A stretch of 64,000 nt of DNA from Ectothiorhodosinus mongolicus (GCF_022406875.1 NZ_CP023018.1:1068784-1132783); one strand, 5' to 3'. Counted from the stretch's first letter, positions 36,039-45,918 are shown. Program-made: numbers and translations. Notes: generated by a model from the letters alone, not told the origin.

Positions 36039-36661
36039 CAGCGCATGACCCAAGGAGTTTGGTGAAGGTAAGTGCCTTCCGATAATTCCTTGAGCACGAA
36101 ATGCGCGACATCACCGCGATTAATGCTTTTGCCCAAAGTGGTTGAGTCTGTACCCGTGCGATAATCGCCAGTATGAGGCCCGTCCCAGAGCCCGCTGGGC
36201 CGCACGATGGTCCAATCTAGGCCGCTACTGCGAACCACCTCTTCTTGTCGCGCTTTGTCTTGCATGACGTTTCTTAATAAGGTTTTCATCAAGCCACGAA
36301 ATTGCCAGGGCACCTGAGCTTCACTCTCCCCCAAGCCCAAAGAAGTGATCGCCACCAGGCGAGGAACACCCAATTCCTTCATCTCATCTATCACAATTTG
36401 GGTGCCATCGGCACAAATGGTTTTGGGATTTTTCCCCGAGGCGCTCAAAGAGACAACAGCGCAATCACAGCCCTCAAGCGTCAGACGCACAGCATCGGGA
36501 TCCAGCACATTGCCGGAAATGACCTTGAGCCGTTCAGCATCATGCAGCACGTCAGGCTCGCGGGCCAAAACGCGGCATTCATGCCCTTGGGCGGTGGCTT
36601 GTTCAACCAGAGCCAGGCCAACGCCGCGCGTGGCCCCAAAAATAGCGATTCGCAAACTCAT
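36038..36661 (-). CDS. NAD(P)-binding NmrA/atypical SDR protein
   Basis: A 207-residue protein with one Rossmann domain. IAIFGATRGVGLALVEQA is the cofactor loop; YxxxK catalysis is not seen, and DWTIVRPSGLWDGP is the atypical-SDR (NmrA/BVR-like) segment. It may be a redox sensor or a small-molecule reductase. I chose the ATG at 36661 with AAGGGG upstream. It is coupled to lrgAB by a 1-bp overlap. Confidence 0.85.
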   Translation of the reverse strand: MSLRIAIFGATRGVGLALVEQATAQGHECRVLAREPDVLHDAERLKVISGNVLDPDAVRLTLEGCDCAVVSLSASGKNPKTICADGTQIVIDEMKELGVPRLVAITSLGLGESEAQVPWQFRGLMKTLLRNVMQDKARQEEVVRSSGLDWTIVRPSGLWDGPHTGDYRTGTDSTTLGKSINRGDVAHFVLKELSEGTYLHQTPWVMR

Positions 36662-36743
36662 CCCCTTTCGTGGTCTGTTTTCTCCGTTATCTACAGGCAT
36701 ATACACGAAAACGCGTTTGGACATAGGTCTGTGTGCAAGATAA

Positions 36744-36772
36744 TTGAGTCAGGACAGCGCTTGGGATAAGCT
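36744..36772 (+). promoter_or_regulatory. Possible promoter of the tRNA gene
   Basis: TTGAGT (36744-36749) and TAAGCT (36767-36772) are 17 bp apart, with a start near 36779, just before the tRNA at 36785. The -10 is weak. Confidence 0.35.
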
Positions 36773-36784
36773 TTGCACCCTATC

Positions 36785-36860
36785 GCCGGAGTAGCTCAGT
36801 TGGTAGAGCAGGGCATTCGTAATGCCAAGGTCGTAGGTTCGACTCCTATCTCCGGCACCA
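36785..36860 (+). tRNA. tRNA-Thr (anticodon CGU)
   Basis: A 76-nt cloverleaf with encoded CCA. Acceptor GCCGGAG pairs with CTCCGGC, the D arm is GCTCAGTTGGTAGAGC, and the anticodon loop TTCGTAA reads CGU. The T arm is GTAGG-TTCGACT-CCTAT. It closely matches E. coli threonine tRNA of the same anticodon, including the G27-A43 mismatch. It decodes ACG. Confidence 0.98.
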
Positions 36861-36867
36861 TTTTTTG

Positions 36868-36886
36868 GGGCAGCGATAAGCTGCCC
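36868..36886 (+). terminator. Hairpin after the tRNA gene
   Basis: GGGCAGC (36868-36874) and GCTGCCC (36880-36886) form a 7-bp stem with loop GATAA, 7 bp past the tRNA. Only TTCC follows, so it is a weak terminator or processing site. Confidence 0.5.
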
Positions 36887-36931
36887 TTCCTATCTGGACC
36901 ACCAGAATCGTGTCATACGTAAGGAGGTCGC

Positions 36932-37696
36932 ATGTCAGATTTTTCCAACAAAACCATCGTTATCACGGGTGCTGCCGGCGGTATTGGTGACGCTACCGCG
37001 CGCTATCTTCATGCTCGAGGCGCTAATTTGCTGCTGACTGATGTCGGCACGGAAGGCTTAGAAAAAATAGCTGCGCAGCTTGGGGAGCGGGTGGCCATCC
37101 AAGCCGTTGATGTGAGTAGCGAGGCAGACAATGAAGCCATGATTGCGCGTGCTGAGGAGCTGTTTGGGCATGTGCATGGCATCTTTTTGAACGCTGGTAT
37201 TGAAGGGCATGTGGGACCTTTTGAAACTCAGACCAATGAGCATTGGGATAAAGTATTCAGCGTCAACGTTAATGGCGTGCGTTTTGGACTGAAGGCAGCG
37301 ATTCCGGCGTTGCGCCGTGCCGGCGGCGGTTCTGTGGTCATCACGGCCAGTGTGGCCGGCGTCCGCGGCACTAATGGGCTGTCACCCTATGTCACCAGCA
37401 AGCACGCAATTATGGGCTTAATGCGGTGCGCGGCGATTGAGTTTTCTCCTGAGGGCATTCGCGTCAATTGTGTCAATCCTGGTCCCGTGGATAACCGCAT
37501 GATGCGCTCCATTGAGGACCAAGCGAATCCCGGACATGGTGATGAGGTGAAAGCAGGCTTTATCAATCGCTTGCCCCTAGGCCGCTATGTGACCAATGAG
37601 GAAGTAGCTTCCGTGGCCGCCTTGCTGTTGTCCGAGGAGTCCAGTGGCGTCACGGGCTCGCATTACATGGTGGATTCTGGCTTTACCGCGACTTAA
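36932..37696 (+). CDS. Short-chain dehydrogenase/reductase
   Basis: A 254-residue classical SDR. TGAAGGIGDATARYL is the cofactor site, LNAGIEG the NAG-type motif, and VITASVAGVRGTNGLSPYVTSKHA the Ser-Tyr-Lys catalytic set. An Asp (LLTDVG) at the end of beta-2 suggests NAD rather than NADP. The substrate is unknown. AAGGAGG lies 6 bp before the ATG. The small membrane protein gene follows after 32 bp. Confidence 0.92.
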   Translation: MSDFSNKTIVITGAAGGIGDATARYLHARGANLLLTDVGTEGLEKIAAQLGERVAIQAVDVSSEADNEAMIARAEELFGHVHGIFLNAGIEGHVGPFETQTNEHWDKVFSVNVNGVRFGLKAAIPALRRAGGGSVVITASVAGVRGTNGLSPYVTSKHAIMGLMRCAAIEFSPEGIRVNCVNPGPVDNRMMRSIEDQANPGHGDEVKAGFINRLPLGRYVTNEEVASVAALLLSEESSGVTGSHYMVDSGFTAT

Positions 37697-37728
37697 ACTG
37701 GTCTGTCTGTTTGGACAGGAGTCTTGCT

Positions 37729-38208
37729 ATGAGCGAATCCCGGCGTTTTTTGCCGATAGCTGAGCGCATTGTTTGGGTCGGCTTTATGATGTTTTTTCTC
37801 ATCATCGCGATGATTTATATTTTTCGCGGTATGGGTTTGGAGCGAGATTTGCAGGACGCTCAAGCAGAAGCACTTGCCCTGCAGATGCAGCTTTTTCAGC
37901 GGGAATCCGTTGAGGTTATCGATGATGCCATCATCGGTTTAACACGCGAGCAGGAGCGGCGCCTGCAGCGATTGGGATTGCGCAACCCCGCGGCACAGTT
38001 GCGCGATGATTTATCGATCCATGCTGATCTGATCGCCGGTGCGGGCAGTGATTGGCGCTTTGTAGAACACGACATTCACATTCTCAGTGATCGCTGGATT
38101 CTGGCCGGAGTCACTGATGGCCGTCAAAGTTCCCAGGTATTACTGGCTTTTGATGTGGCTTTTGGGCGTATCCAATGGCAAATGCTGGATACGGCGTTCG
38201 ATCGCTAA
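37729..38208 (+). CDS. Membrane-anchored hypothetical protein
   Basis: A 159-residue protein. An N-terminal membrane helix (IVWVGFMMFFLIIAMIYIFRG, about residues 15-35) is followed by a coiled-coil-like stretch to about residue 60 and a soluble domain ending ILAGVTDGRQSSQVLLAFDVAFGRIQWQML. With a short charged N-terminus, the soluble part is probably periplasmic. I do not recognise the family. The ATG at 37729 has AGGAG 7 bp upstream. Confidence 0.75.
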   Translation: MSESRRFLPIAERIVWVGFMMFFLIIAMIYIFRGMGLERDLQDAQAEALALQMQLFQRESVEVIDDAIIGLTREQERRLQRLGLRNPAAQLRDDLSIHADLIAGAGSDWRFVEHDIHILSDRWILAGVTDGRQSSQVLLAFDVAFGRIQWQMLDTAFDR

Positions 38209-38982
38209 CTAGCTATGGGTGTCTGACTGCCGCATCGACTGCTGATCGTTAGGGGTGCGTATGCCGGCGATTTCCTGTAGGGCATCCACATCTAAGATCG
38301 TCACCAAGCGTCTGTCGATCTCCACCAAGCCATCGGTCTGAAATCGGCTGAACATGCGGCTGACAGTTTCCACAGCCAATCCTAGATAGTTACTGATATC
38401 TATCCGCGACATGCTGAGATTGAATTCCCGGCGGGAAAAACCACGCTGGCCAAAGCGATCGGACAGATTCAACAAAAAGGCTGCGACCCGAGCATCCGAG
38501 GCGCGCTTGCCTAAAAGCAGCATGAGCTGCTCATCACTTTGCAGCTCGCGGCTCATGATGCGAAATAGCTGGTGTTGGAGGCTAGGCGTATGTGAAGCGA
38601 GTTCTTCGAGCTGGTCAAAGGGAATCTCGCAGACGCTGGTGGTTTCCAAAGCTACCGCGGTGCAGGGATGAACGTCATGAATAATGGCGTCCAGACCCAA
38701 CAGCTCGCCTGGCAAATGAAAACCCGTGATTTGTTCTTCGCCATCGTCAGTGATGATGAAAGTCTTGATGCAGCCTGCACGCACGGCGAACAGGCAGCTC
38801 AAGGGGTGGCCCGCTTGGTAGAGAACATCTCCGCGATGCACGGGGCGTTTGCGGCTGATGATGTTTTCCAGCAGCTCTAAGTCATTGGGAGAAATACCCA
38901 ACGGCAGACAAAGGTCGCGGAGACTGCAGGACTTGCACGCCTGCTTGAGGTCTTGAATCCGCATTACGTTGTTGTTCGACAT
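38209..38982 (-). CDS. FNR-type oxygen-sensing transcription regulator (copy 2)
   Basis: A 257-residue paralog of the FNR at 11257-12024. CKSCSLRDLC is CX2CX5C, and HPCTAVALE gives the fourth Cys, so a [4Fe-4S] cluster is expected. The recognition helix NYLGLAVETVSRMFSRFQ has the same residues as copy 1, so both should bind the same FNR-type sites. The ATG at 38982 has GAGGAG upstream; a longer start at 39003 is less likely. It is divergent from ppsA. Confidence 0.9.
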   Translation of the reverse strand: MSNNNVMRIQDLKQACKSCSLRDLCLPLGISPNDLELLENIISRKRPVHRGDVLYQAGHPLSCLFAVRAGCIKTFIITDDGEEQITGFHLPGELLGLDAIIHDVHPCTAVALETTSVCEIPFDQLEELASHTPSLQHQLFRIMSRELQSDEQLMLLLGKRASDARVAAFLLNLSDRFGQRGFSRREFNLSMSRIDISNYLGLAVETVSRMFSRFQTDGLVEIDRRLVTILDVDALQEIAGIRTPNDQQSMRQSDTHS

Positions 38983-39117
38983 GCGCGCACTCCTCAAAAT
39001 CACGGGCGCTGTTCAGTGACGACTTGCCCACAATATACCGAGTGTAGCACTTGGTGTAGAAGAATTGCTGAATGTACTTAAAAACGATAAGGCTTTGTTC
39101 CAAGTTGTCGCGGCCCT

Positions 39118-39125
39118 GATACAAT
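39118..39125 (+). promoter_or_regulatory. Possible extended -10 promoter of ppsA
   Basis: TGA followed by TACAAT (39120-39125; 5 of 6) is an extended -10 element 34 bp before the ppsA ATG. No normally spaced -35 is clear. Confidence 0.4.
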
Positions 39126-39159
39126 AAGAAGGGTTAGCAACACGCGAAAAGGCAGTGCT

Positions 39160-41532
39160 ATGGACAAGTATGTGATGTGGTTCCAAGACTTGGGCATGAA
39201 TGACGTCGGTGATGTCGGCGGGAAAAATGCTTCGCTGGGAGAGATGATTAGCGGCCTGGCTCAGGCAGGAGTTAAAGTCCCGGGTGGTTTTGCCACCACC
39301 GCGTATGCTTTTCGCGAGTTTCTTCAACATGAAGGACTGGCGGACCGCATCAATACTTTGCTGGATAGCCTGGATGTGGACAATATCACTGCCCTGCGTG
39401 AAGCAGGCGCCACCATTCGGCGTTGGATGGTAGAGACTCCTTTCCCACCGGCACTGAATGAGGCCATAGCCATCGCCTGGGAAAAGATGGTGGCTGAGGC
39501 CGGTGATGAGGCATTCACCGTTGCCGTGCGCTCCTCAGCCACCGCAGAAGATCTACCCGATGCTTCGTTCGCGGGTCAGCAAGAGACTTTCTTGAATGTC
39601 AGTGGCTTGGACGAAGTGCGCCAACGCATTCATGAAGTGTTTGCTTCACTATATAACGATCGTGCCATTTCCTATCGTGTGCATCAGGGGTTTGCGCATG
39701 CTGACGTGGCTTTATCAGCAGGCGTGCAGCGCATGGTGCGCTCGGATATTGGCGCCAGCGGTGTGATGTTCACTTTAGATACCGAGTCTGGATTCAGGGA
39801 TGTGGTCTTCATCACAGCTGCTTGGGGTCTGGGCGAAACGGTGGTTCAAGGCGCGGTTAATCCTGACGAATTCCATCTTTACAAGCCGGCGTTAGAAGCA
39901 GGTCGCCCTGCTGTGCTGCGCCGCCATCTGGGTAGCAAAGCCATCAAAATGACCTTTGGCGAAAATGGCCAGTCCACGCAAACCGTAACTGTGGATGAGG
40001 CTGATCGTCAGCGCTTCTGTATTGGCGATGAGCAGCTGCAATCGCTGGCCCAGCAGGCCGTGATTATTGAAAAGCACTACGGCCGGCCCATGGATATCGA
40101 GTGGGCAATGGATGGCCATGATGGCGAGATTTACATTGTTCAGGCGCGCCCTGAAACAGTGGAAAGCCGGCAGGATGGCCAGATTATTGAGCGTTTCCGC
40201 ATTCGCTCGCCGCGTACCGAGGTTTTGGCGCGCGGTCGCGCGATCGGCCAAAAGATCGGCGCTGGCAAGGTGCGTGTCGTTATGAGTTTAGACGATATGC
40301 ATAAAGTCGAGGCAGGTGACGTCTTGGTCACCGACATGACCGATCCTGATTGGGAGCCGGTGATGAAAAGGGCCGCAGCGATTGTCACTGATCGTGGCGG
40401 GCGGACCTGCCACGCTGCCATTATCGCTCGTGAGTTGGGTATTCCCGCGGTGGTTGGCTGCGGCGATGCTTCCAAAACGCTAAAAGAGGGTCAGGAAGCG
40501 ACCGTCTCCTGCTCTGAGGGCGACGAAGGCCGAGTCTACAAGGGTGAGTTGGACTTTGAGGTGACTCAGACCCGCGCAGATTCCATGCCTGATGTGCCGG
40601 TGAAAGTCATGATGAATGTGGGTAATCCTGGTCGTGCTTTCCACTTCCGCAATATTCCTAATGCAGGGGTGGGTTTGGCCCGCTTGGAATTTGTCATTAA
40701 CAGCATGATTGGCGTGCACCCCAAAGCTCTGTTGAATTTCGACACCTTGTCAGCAGACCTCAAAGAGGAAATCACTCGACGTATCGCCGGTTATGCAGAT
40801 CCCGTAAGTTTCTATGTCGATAAGCTGGCTGAGGGTATCGCGACCTTGGGCGCGGCCTTCCACCCACAACCGGTGATCGTGCGACTCTCAGATTTTAAAT
40901 CCAATGAGTACGCGAATCTGTTGGCGGGTGAGTTATATGAGCCGCATGAGGAAAACCCCATGATTGGCTATCGCGGTACTTCGCGCTATCTCTCTGAGGA
41001 ATTCCGTGACTGTTTCGAGCTTGAATGCCGCGCGGTGCGAAAGGTGCGAGATGAGATGGGTTTGACCAACGTTATTATCATGGTGCCCTTCGTACGTACG
41101 CTTAGCGAGGCTGAGGGCGTGATCAAATTGCTCGCCGACAATGGATTAAAACGCGGGGAAAACGGCCTCAAGATTTATATGATGTGCGAGATTCCCTCAA
41201 ATGCCATTCTCGCAGATCAATTTCTCGAACACTTTGATGGATTCTCCATTGGTTCTAACGACCTAACCCAGCTGACCTTGGGGCTGGATCGCGACTCGGG
41301 ATTGGTCGCAGCCGGCTTTGATGAACGCGATCCTGCGGTGAAAGTACTATTGGGTCAGGCCATCGCCGCGGCCCGTAAAGCCAAAAAATACGTCGGTATT
41401 TGTGGCCAGGGCCCGTCCGACTACCCCGATCTGGCCGAGTGGTTGATGGAGCAAAAAATCGAGTCCATCTCTCTGAATCCCGATACGGTGGTCGAAACCT
41501 GGTTGCGCCTTGCCGGACAGCGCCAGAGTTAG
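39160..41532 (+). CDS. ppsA: Phosphoenolpyruvate synthase
   Basis: A 790-residue enzyme that makes PEP from pyruvate and ATP for gluconeogenesis. The N-terminal nucleotide-binding part has [11 protein letters not shown]; the phosphohistidine is in [23 protein letters not shown]; the C-terminal PEP barrel holds [11 protein letters not shown] and [20 protein letters not shown]. The length is normal. ppsR begins 2 bp after the stop, giving the regulator of this enzyme in the same transcript. Confidence 0.97.
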   Translation: MDKYVMWFQDLGMNDVGDVGGKNASLGEMISGLAQAGVKVPGGFATTAYAFREFLQHEGLADRINTLLDSLDVDNITALREAGATIRRWMVETPFPPALNEAIAIAWEKMVAEAGDEAFTVAVRSSATAEDLPDASFAGQQETFLNVSGLDEVRQRIHEVFASLYNDRAISYRVHQGFAHADVALSAGVQRMVRSDIGASGVMFTLDTESGFRDVVFITAAWGLGETVVQGAVNPDEFHLYKPALEAGRPAVLRRHLGSKAIKMTFGENGQSTQTVTVDEADRQRFCIGDEQLQSLAQQAVIIEKHYGRPMDIEWAMDGHDGEIYIVQARPETVESRQDGQIIERFRIRSPRTEVLARGRAIGQKIGAGKVRVVMSLDDMHKVEAGDVLVTDMTDPDWEPVMKRAAAIVTDRGGRTCHAAIIARELGIPAVVGCGDASKTLKEGQEATVSCSEGDEGRVYKGELDFEVTQTRADSMPDVPVKVMMNVGNPGRAFHFRNIPNAGVGLARLEFVINSMIGVHPKALLNFDTLSADLKEEITRRIAGYADPVSFYVDKLAEGIATLGAAFHPQPVIVRLSDFKSNEYANLLAGELYEPHEENPMIGYRGTSRYLSEEFRDCFELECRAVRKVRDEMGLTNVIIMVPFVRTLSEAEGVIKLLADNGLKRGENGLKIYMMCEIPSNAILADQFLEHFDGFSIGSNDLTQLTLGLDRDSGLVAAGFDERDPAVKVLLGQAIAAARKAKKYVGICGQGPSDYPDLAEWLMEQKIESISLNPDTVVETWLRLAGQRQS

Positions 41533-41534
41533 GC

Positions 41535-42350
41535 ATGCGCCGCTCGGTTTTCTATGTTTCTGATGGGACTGGCATTACCGCTGAGACCTTGGGGCATACG
41601 CTGCTGACACAGTTTGATCAGATGACTTTTTGTCAGCACAGCCTGCCTTTCGTGGTGGATGAGAAAAAAGTCGATGAGGCGGTGAAACAAATCAACGCCG
41701 CTGCCAAAGCCGACGGCACACGTCCTTTGGTGTTTTCCACCTTGGTTGATGATGCGCTGCGGGCGCGCTTATGTACCTGCAATGGCGCTGTTTTTGATTT
41801 TTTTGAGACTTACACAGCGGCTTTAGAAACTGAGTTGGGTGTGGCCGCTCTGGATGTGCCGGGTCGTTCCCACGGCATGGGTAATGTTCGTACTTATTCT
41901 GATCGCATAGATGCACTGCATTTCGCTATTCAAAATGATGATGGCGCCACCACCCGCAACTACCCACATGCCGATGTCATTTTGATGGGGGTCTCACGGG
42001 CCGGTAAAACGCCGACCTGCATGTATTTGGCCCTTACCTACGGCATTCGCGCCGCTAACTACCCGCTCGCCGACGGCGATTTCGAGCGCGGAAGTTTGCC
42101 CATGGCGCTGGAACCTTTTCGGCAAAAACTATTTGGTCTGACAGTGGATCCTGAAAGGCTGCAACAAATACGCAGCGAGCGTCGGCCCAATAGTCACTAT
42201 GCCAGTTATGAACAATGTGCTTTGGAATTGCGCGCGGTGGAAAAGCTGTTTCGTCGCGAACGCATCCCATTCCTGAACATTACCCAGCGCTCGGTGGAGG
42301 AGATATCCGCGCAACTGATGCAGCTGGCCGGCCTAGAGCGGCGTATCTAA
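41535..42350 (+). CDS. ppsR: PEP synthase regulatory protein (bifunctional kinase/pyrophosphorylase)
   Basis: A 271-residue DUF299 protein. MRRSVFYVSDGTGITAETLGHTLL and LMGVSRAGKTPTCMYLAL (P-loop) are signatures. It inactivates PEP synthase by ADP-dependent threonine phosphorylation and reactivates it by phosphorolysis. The ATG at 41535 is 2 bp past ppsA; the frame is open upstream but inside ppsA. The tight linkage supports the assignment. Confidence 0.95.
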   Translation: MRRSVFYVSDGTGITAETLGHTLLTQFDQMTFCQHSLPFVVDEKKVDEAVKQINAAAKADGTRPLVFSTLVDDALRARLCTCNGAVFDFFETYTAALETELGVAALDVPGRSHGMGNVRTYSDRIDALHFAIQNDDGATTRNYPHADVILMGVSRAGKTPTCMYLALTYGIRAANYPLADGDFERGSLPMALEPFRQKLFGLTVDPERLQQIRSERRPNSHYASYEQCALELRAVEKLFRRERIPFLNITQRSVEEISAQLMQLAGLERRI

Positions 42351-42357
42351 GCCCAGT

Positions 42358-43167
42358 TTAAAAAATCGCAGACCAGTCGCGTTTCAACCCACCCAGCACC
42401 AGAAAATCAGGATTCAACAAGGATTCTCGACGGTTGTACCGCAGAGGATTGAAGTTTAAATCCACCACACGCCCTCCGGCTTCTTCAACAATGCATTGGG
42501 CTGCCGCTGTATCCCATTCACTGGTCGGACCCAGTCGCGGGTAGATGTCTGCTTCGCCGCTGGCGACCAGGCCAAATTTAAGTGAACTGCCCATGCTGAT
42601 CAGACGGTGCTGGCCAATTTTACTGAGCATACTCTGAAAGCGTTCCGAGCCATGTGAGCGGCTACCCGCAATGACTGGATGGCGCTTGCGGGCGTTCACA
42701 TGAATGAGCTCGGGAACCTGTTGCGTTGCCTTTTGTCGCCAACTGCCTTGCCCGCGGCTTGCCATATAAAGAAGGCCTATAGCCGGGGCATAAATCACGC
42801 CCATGATGGGTTGGTGCTCGTCAATCAAAGCTATATTGACCGTGAACTCGCCATTTTTTTTGATGAATTCACGTGTGCCATCCAAGGGATCCACCAGCCA
42901 GTATCGGCGCCAGCGACCTCGTTCGCTGAAGGGGATATGTTCTGATTCCTCGGATAGGACGGGCAAATCTGGCGTTAATTCACGCAGGCCGCGCTCAATA
43001 CAGCGATGCGCTGCCATATCAGCTGCGGTCAGCGGCGTCAGGTCCGCTTTGCGCATTACCTCAAATTCTTGATCATAGATCTCCATGATTTTGTCGCCGG
43101 CCTCGCGGGCTAACTGACAAACGGCCGGCATCAGGGTCGGCGTCGGTTCATTATTAAAAAGCATCAT
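42358..43167 (-). CDS. cysQ: 3'(2'),5'-bisphosphate nucleotidase CysQ
   Basis: A 269-residue inositol-monophosphatase-fold enzyme that hydrolyses PAP from sulfate assimilation. Metal motifs are LSEESE, DPLDGTREFIKKNGEFTVNI and SEWDTAAAQCIVEEAGG. It follows nudE with a 1-bp overlap, as in E. coli-type neighbourhoods. It converges on ppsR with 7 bp between stops. Confidence 0.93.
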   Translation of the reverse strand: MMLFNNEPTPTLMPAVCQLAREAGDKIMEIYDQEFEVMRKADLTPLTAADMAAHRCIERGLRELTPDLPVLSEESEHIPFSERGRWRRYWLVDPLDGTREFIKKNGEFTVNIALIDEHQPIMGVIYAPAIGLLYMASRGQGSWRQKATQQVPELIHVNARKRHPVIAGSRSHGSERFQSMLSKIGQHRLISMGSSLKFGLVASGEADIYPRLGPTSEWDTAAAQCIVEEAGGRVVDLNFNPLRYNRRESLLNPDFLVLGGLKRDWSAIF

Positions 43168-43733
43168 TATCCCATCAGTTTCTCGCGCGCCATAAATAAC
43201 GCAGCAATAGATCTGGCTTCGGTACAGTCTTCACAAAGCAGCAGTTTGGTCAGATTTTGTAGCGGCCAGGGCACGACTTCTATGGTCTCTGGTTCATCAC
43301 CAGGAACCCTTTTAGCGTACAAATCTTGAGCCAAAATGACGTGGGTAGTATGGCTCATATAGCCCGGAGCCACCGTCAAAGCACCCAGAATCTCTAATCG
43401 ATTTGCACCAAAACCAATTTCTTCCATGATTTCCCGGTTGGCAGCAGCCAGCAGATCCTCTTCTTGTTCAACCAGCCCTTTGGGCAAGCCCAGTTCATAG
43501 CGATCGGTGCCCGCCGCATACTCGCGAATCAATAATACGCTGCCGTCAGCTTGCATGGGCACAATAATGACCGCACCACGACCGGAGCCCACCAATCGCT
43601 CGTAACAGGTTTCCACGCCATTGGAAAAGCGCAGATCGATCTCCTCAACATGAAATAAGCGACTGCGCGCTACGCTGCGCCGCGCCAGGATTTCTGGCTT
43701 TCGCTTAGGCTTGTCTGTGGGTGAGTCCGCCAT
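43167..43733 (-). CDS. nudE: ADP compounds hydrolase NudE (Nudix)
   Basis: A 188-residue Nudix hydrolase. The box GLVEQEEDLLAAANREIMEEIGF (near residue 90) fits GX5EX7REUXEEXGU. The surrounding KPEILARRSVARSRLFHVEEIDLRF and TVAPGYMSHTTHVILAQDLY match NudE, which cleaves ADP-ribose and similar compounds. It is coupled to cysQ downstream. The DsbD_2-like gene is divergent, with 78 bp between starts. Confidence 0.92.
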   Translation of the reverse strand: MADSPTDKPKRKPEILARRSVARSRLFHVEEIDLRFSNGVETCYERLVGSGRGAVIIVPMQADGSVLLIREYAAGTDRYELGLPKGLVEQEEDLLAAANREIMEEIGFGANRLEILGALTVAPGYMSHTTHVILAQDLYAKRVPGDEPETIEVVPWPLQNLTKLLLCEDCTEARSIAALFMAREKLMG

Positions 43734-43811
43734 GCAAGCAGATTCCTCGATAACCGGGGGAGGTGTTAGTCTCCGGTTTCAGGCGCTGGGTGGCAAGTAT
43801 TTGGAGTGTTT

Positions 43812-44519
43812 ATGGGATTGGAGACAGGTACGCTGCTGGCGGCTTTCGTCGTGGGTTTGCTGGGCGGCGTTCACTGCGTGGGGATGTGTGGCGGTATTGT
43901 GGGTGCCTTAACGCTGAGTACTGAAGCCAAGCAGGTCTCGCAACGTTTTGGTTTAGCCCCCTTCTTGTTGGCCTACAACGGGGCCAGAATTTTGAGTTAT
44001 ACGGCTGCAGGCGCCATAGCCGGCGGTCTGGGTTGGTTGGCTATCAGCTGGACTGACGTACAGTGGGCGCAAAGTATCCTGCAAGTGCTGGCTGGGCTTT
44101 TTATGGTGGCTCTGGGTTTGTATCTGGCAGGTTGGTGGCAGGGTTTGGTGCGTATTGAAAAAGCGGGAGGGCTTTTATGGCGTCGCATTGAGCCTTTGGG
44201 TCGGCGCCTATTGCCGGTGAAAACCCTACCTCAGGCATTCGTGCTGGGCCTGCTTTGGGGTTGGTTGCCCTGCGGTTTGGTGTACAGCGTGGTGATTTGG
44301 TCTTTGACGGCCGGCGGGGCTATTCAGGGCGCAGCACTCATGTTGGCCTTTGGCTTGGGCACTTTACCCAATTTGCTGCTGATGGGCATATTTGCGGCGC
44401 GATTGGCCCAATTTGCGCGTCGGCCTGTAGTCAGGGCGGCCGCCGGCCTTGCCGTAATGGCCTACGGCCTATTCATGCTGCTGGCAGCCTTGGATATCTG
44501 GCCATACCAAGCCCTGTGA
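43812..44519 (+). CDS. DsbD_2/TauE-SafE-like membrane protein
   Basis: A 235-residue protein with about 6 membrane helices. LLGGVHCVGMCGGIVGAL near the N-terminus and LGLLWGWLPCGLVYSVV in the middle are the paired conserved helices with cysteines of the DsbD_2/'sulfite exporter TauE/SafE' group. Some members sit in cytochrome oxidase assembly clusters and handle metals or thiols; no such cluster is next to this gene, so the role is open. I used the ATG at 43812 (GGAG 5 bp upstream); a GTG lies 6 bp earlier. Confidence 0.85.
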   Translation: MGLETGTLLAAFVVGLLGGVHCVGMCGGIVGALTLSTEAKQVSQRFGLAPFLLAYNGARILSYTAAGAIAGGLGWLAISWTDVQWAQSILQVLAGLFMVALGLYLAGWWQGLVRIEKAGGLLWRRIEPLGRRLLPVKTLPQAFVLGLLWGWLPCGLVYSVVIWSLTAGGAIQGAALMLAFGLGTLPNLLLMGIFAARLAQFARRPVVRAAAGLAVMAYGLFMLLAALDIWPYQAL

Positions 44520-44522
44520 ACT

Positions 44523-45077
44523 TCACAATGAATTGATCAGGATAAGTAGGACATTGAGACCGATAATGGCGACCAGAGGGGAGAGGTCCACCATGCCCAT
44601 CTGCGGTAAGACACGACGAATAGGCGTCAGAATCGGGTAGTTCAGGCTGAATACCAAGTCTGCCACCGGGTTGCGGCCCATGCCGCCGCCTGCCTGAAAC
44701 CAACTCATTACGGCCTGTACGATGATACTGATGATATAAATCCAGATCACCAGCCGCACAATGGCGATGAGGCTAACCACCAATAAGCCAGCAATCGGCA
44801 CACTGACCCCATGCATTCCGGCAATCAGGCCAATCTCGAGCATCTTTAGGGCGAGCGCCAGAAGTAAGGCACTGCTATCAAAGCGACCGATAGATGGAAC
44901 CAAGCGACGCATTAATAGCAAGGGTGGATTGGTGATGGTCACAATGAACTGGCTGATGGGATTGTAGTAGTCAGCCCGTGATAGCCCAAAAAGCATGCGT
45001 AAAACCATGGCGATGACATACAGGCCCAGCAAGGTACCCAACAAAAATTCACTTACATTTTGTAATGCGGAAGGCAT
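44523..45077 (-). CDS. YggT family membrane protein
   Basis: A 184-residue protein with two YGGT repeats: YNPISQFIVTITNPPLLLMRRLVPS and MGRNPVADLVFSLNYPILTPIRRVLPQ, each flanked by membrane helices. The family is linked to osmotic-stress or cell-division functions but has no settled role. I chose the ATG at 45077 (MPSALQNVSEFLL), 13 bp past the proC stop. It is the last gene of the long leftward operon starting at comM. Confidence 0.93.
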   Translation of the reverse strand: MPSALQNVSEFLLGTLLGLYVIAMVLRMLFGLSRADYYNPISQFIVTITNPPLLLMRRLVPSIGRFDSSALLLALALKMLEIGLIAGMHGVSVPIAGLLVVSLIAIVRLVIWIYIISIIVQAVMSWFQAGGGMGRNPVADLVFSLNYPILTPIRRVLPQMGMVDLSPLVAIIGLNVLLILINSL

Positions 45078-45090
45078 GATGACTCCATAT

Positions 45091-45918
45091 TCATTGGCGT
45101 CCGAGCTGATCGGCCAGTTCGCCAGCACGGTCTTTGGCTGAGGCTAATGCTTTGGCCAGCAAGGGACGCAGACCCCCTTTTTCCAAAACGGCAATGGCTC
45201 GCTCTGTGGTGCCGCCAGGGGAGGTGACGCGCTGTCGCAATTGGCCGGCGTCTTCATCCGCCTCTAAAGCCAGTTTGGCCGCCCCAAATACCGTCTCTAG
45301 AGCCAATAAAGCAGCGGTTTCTGGCGGCAAGCCAAGCTCTATTCCGGCTTCCTGAAGTGCCTCAATAAATAAGAAAACGTAGGCAGGGCCACTGCCCGAT
45401 AAAGCGGTTACCGCATCCAGCAAAGTTTCATCATCCAGCCATACTGTCATGCCTACGGCGCGCAATATCGATTCGGCCAGATCGCGCTGCGCATCGGTGA
45501 CCTGCGTATTGCGCACCAGACCGGTAGCGCCGCTACCCACCAATGCCGGGGTATTGGGCATACTGCGCACCACTGCCAATTGGCCTCCGAGCCAGCGATC
45601 AATATCAGCACTACGCACGCCAGCGGCGATAGATAGGATCAAGGGCCTGTTTTTTTGGACGGTTTTGGCTAGGGGTAAACAGACTTCTGCCATAACTTGC
45701 GGTTTGATCGCCAAAACAAGCACATCTGCTTGATCTAGAGCTGTTTCATTGTTGGCCGTCACTCTAAGCTCAGGCCAGCGTTCCAGAAGGTGTTGACGTT
45801 GCTGCGCATCCGGGTCGCTGGCGCAAAGACTGGAAGCTGGCCAGCCATCCACAATCAGCCCGCCGATCAGGCTGCGTGCCATGTTTCCAGAACCGATAAA
45901 AGCGATGCGCGGTTTCAT
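45091..45918 (-). CDS. proC: Pyrroline-5-carboxylate reductase
   Basis: A 275-residue NAD(P)H enzyme, the last step of proline synthesis. The N-terminal IAFIGSGNMARSLIGGL is the Rossmann loop, and AVTALSGSGPAYVFLFIEAL and RQRVTSPGGTTERAI are C-terminal dimer/active-site signatures. It lies 11 bp after yggS, the common yggS-proC-yggT order. Confidence 0.96.
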   Translation of the reverse strand: MKPRIAFIGSGNMARSLIGGLIVDGWPASSLCASDPDAQQRQHLLERWPELRVTANNETALDQADVLVLAIKPQVMAEVCLPLAKTVQKNRPLILSIAAGVRSADIDRWLGGQLAVVRSMPNTPALVGSGATGLVRNTQVTDAQRDLAESILRAVGMTVWLDDETLLDAVTALSGSGPAYVFLFIEALQEAGIELGLPPETAALLALETVFGAAKLALEADEDAGQLRQRVTSPGGTTERAIAVLEKGGLRPLLAKALASAKDRAGELADQLGRQ

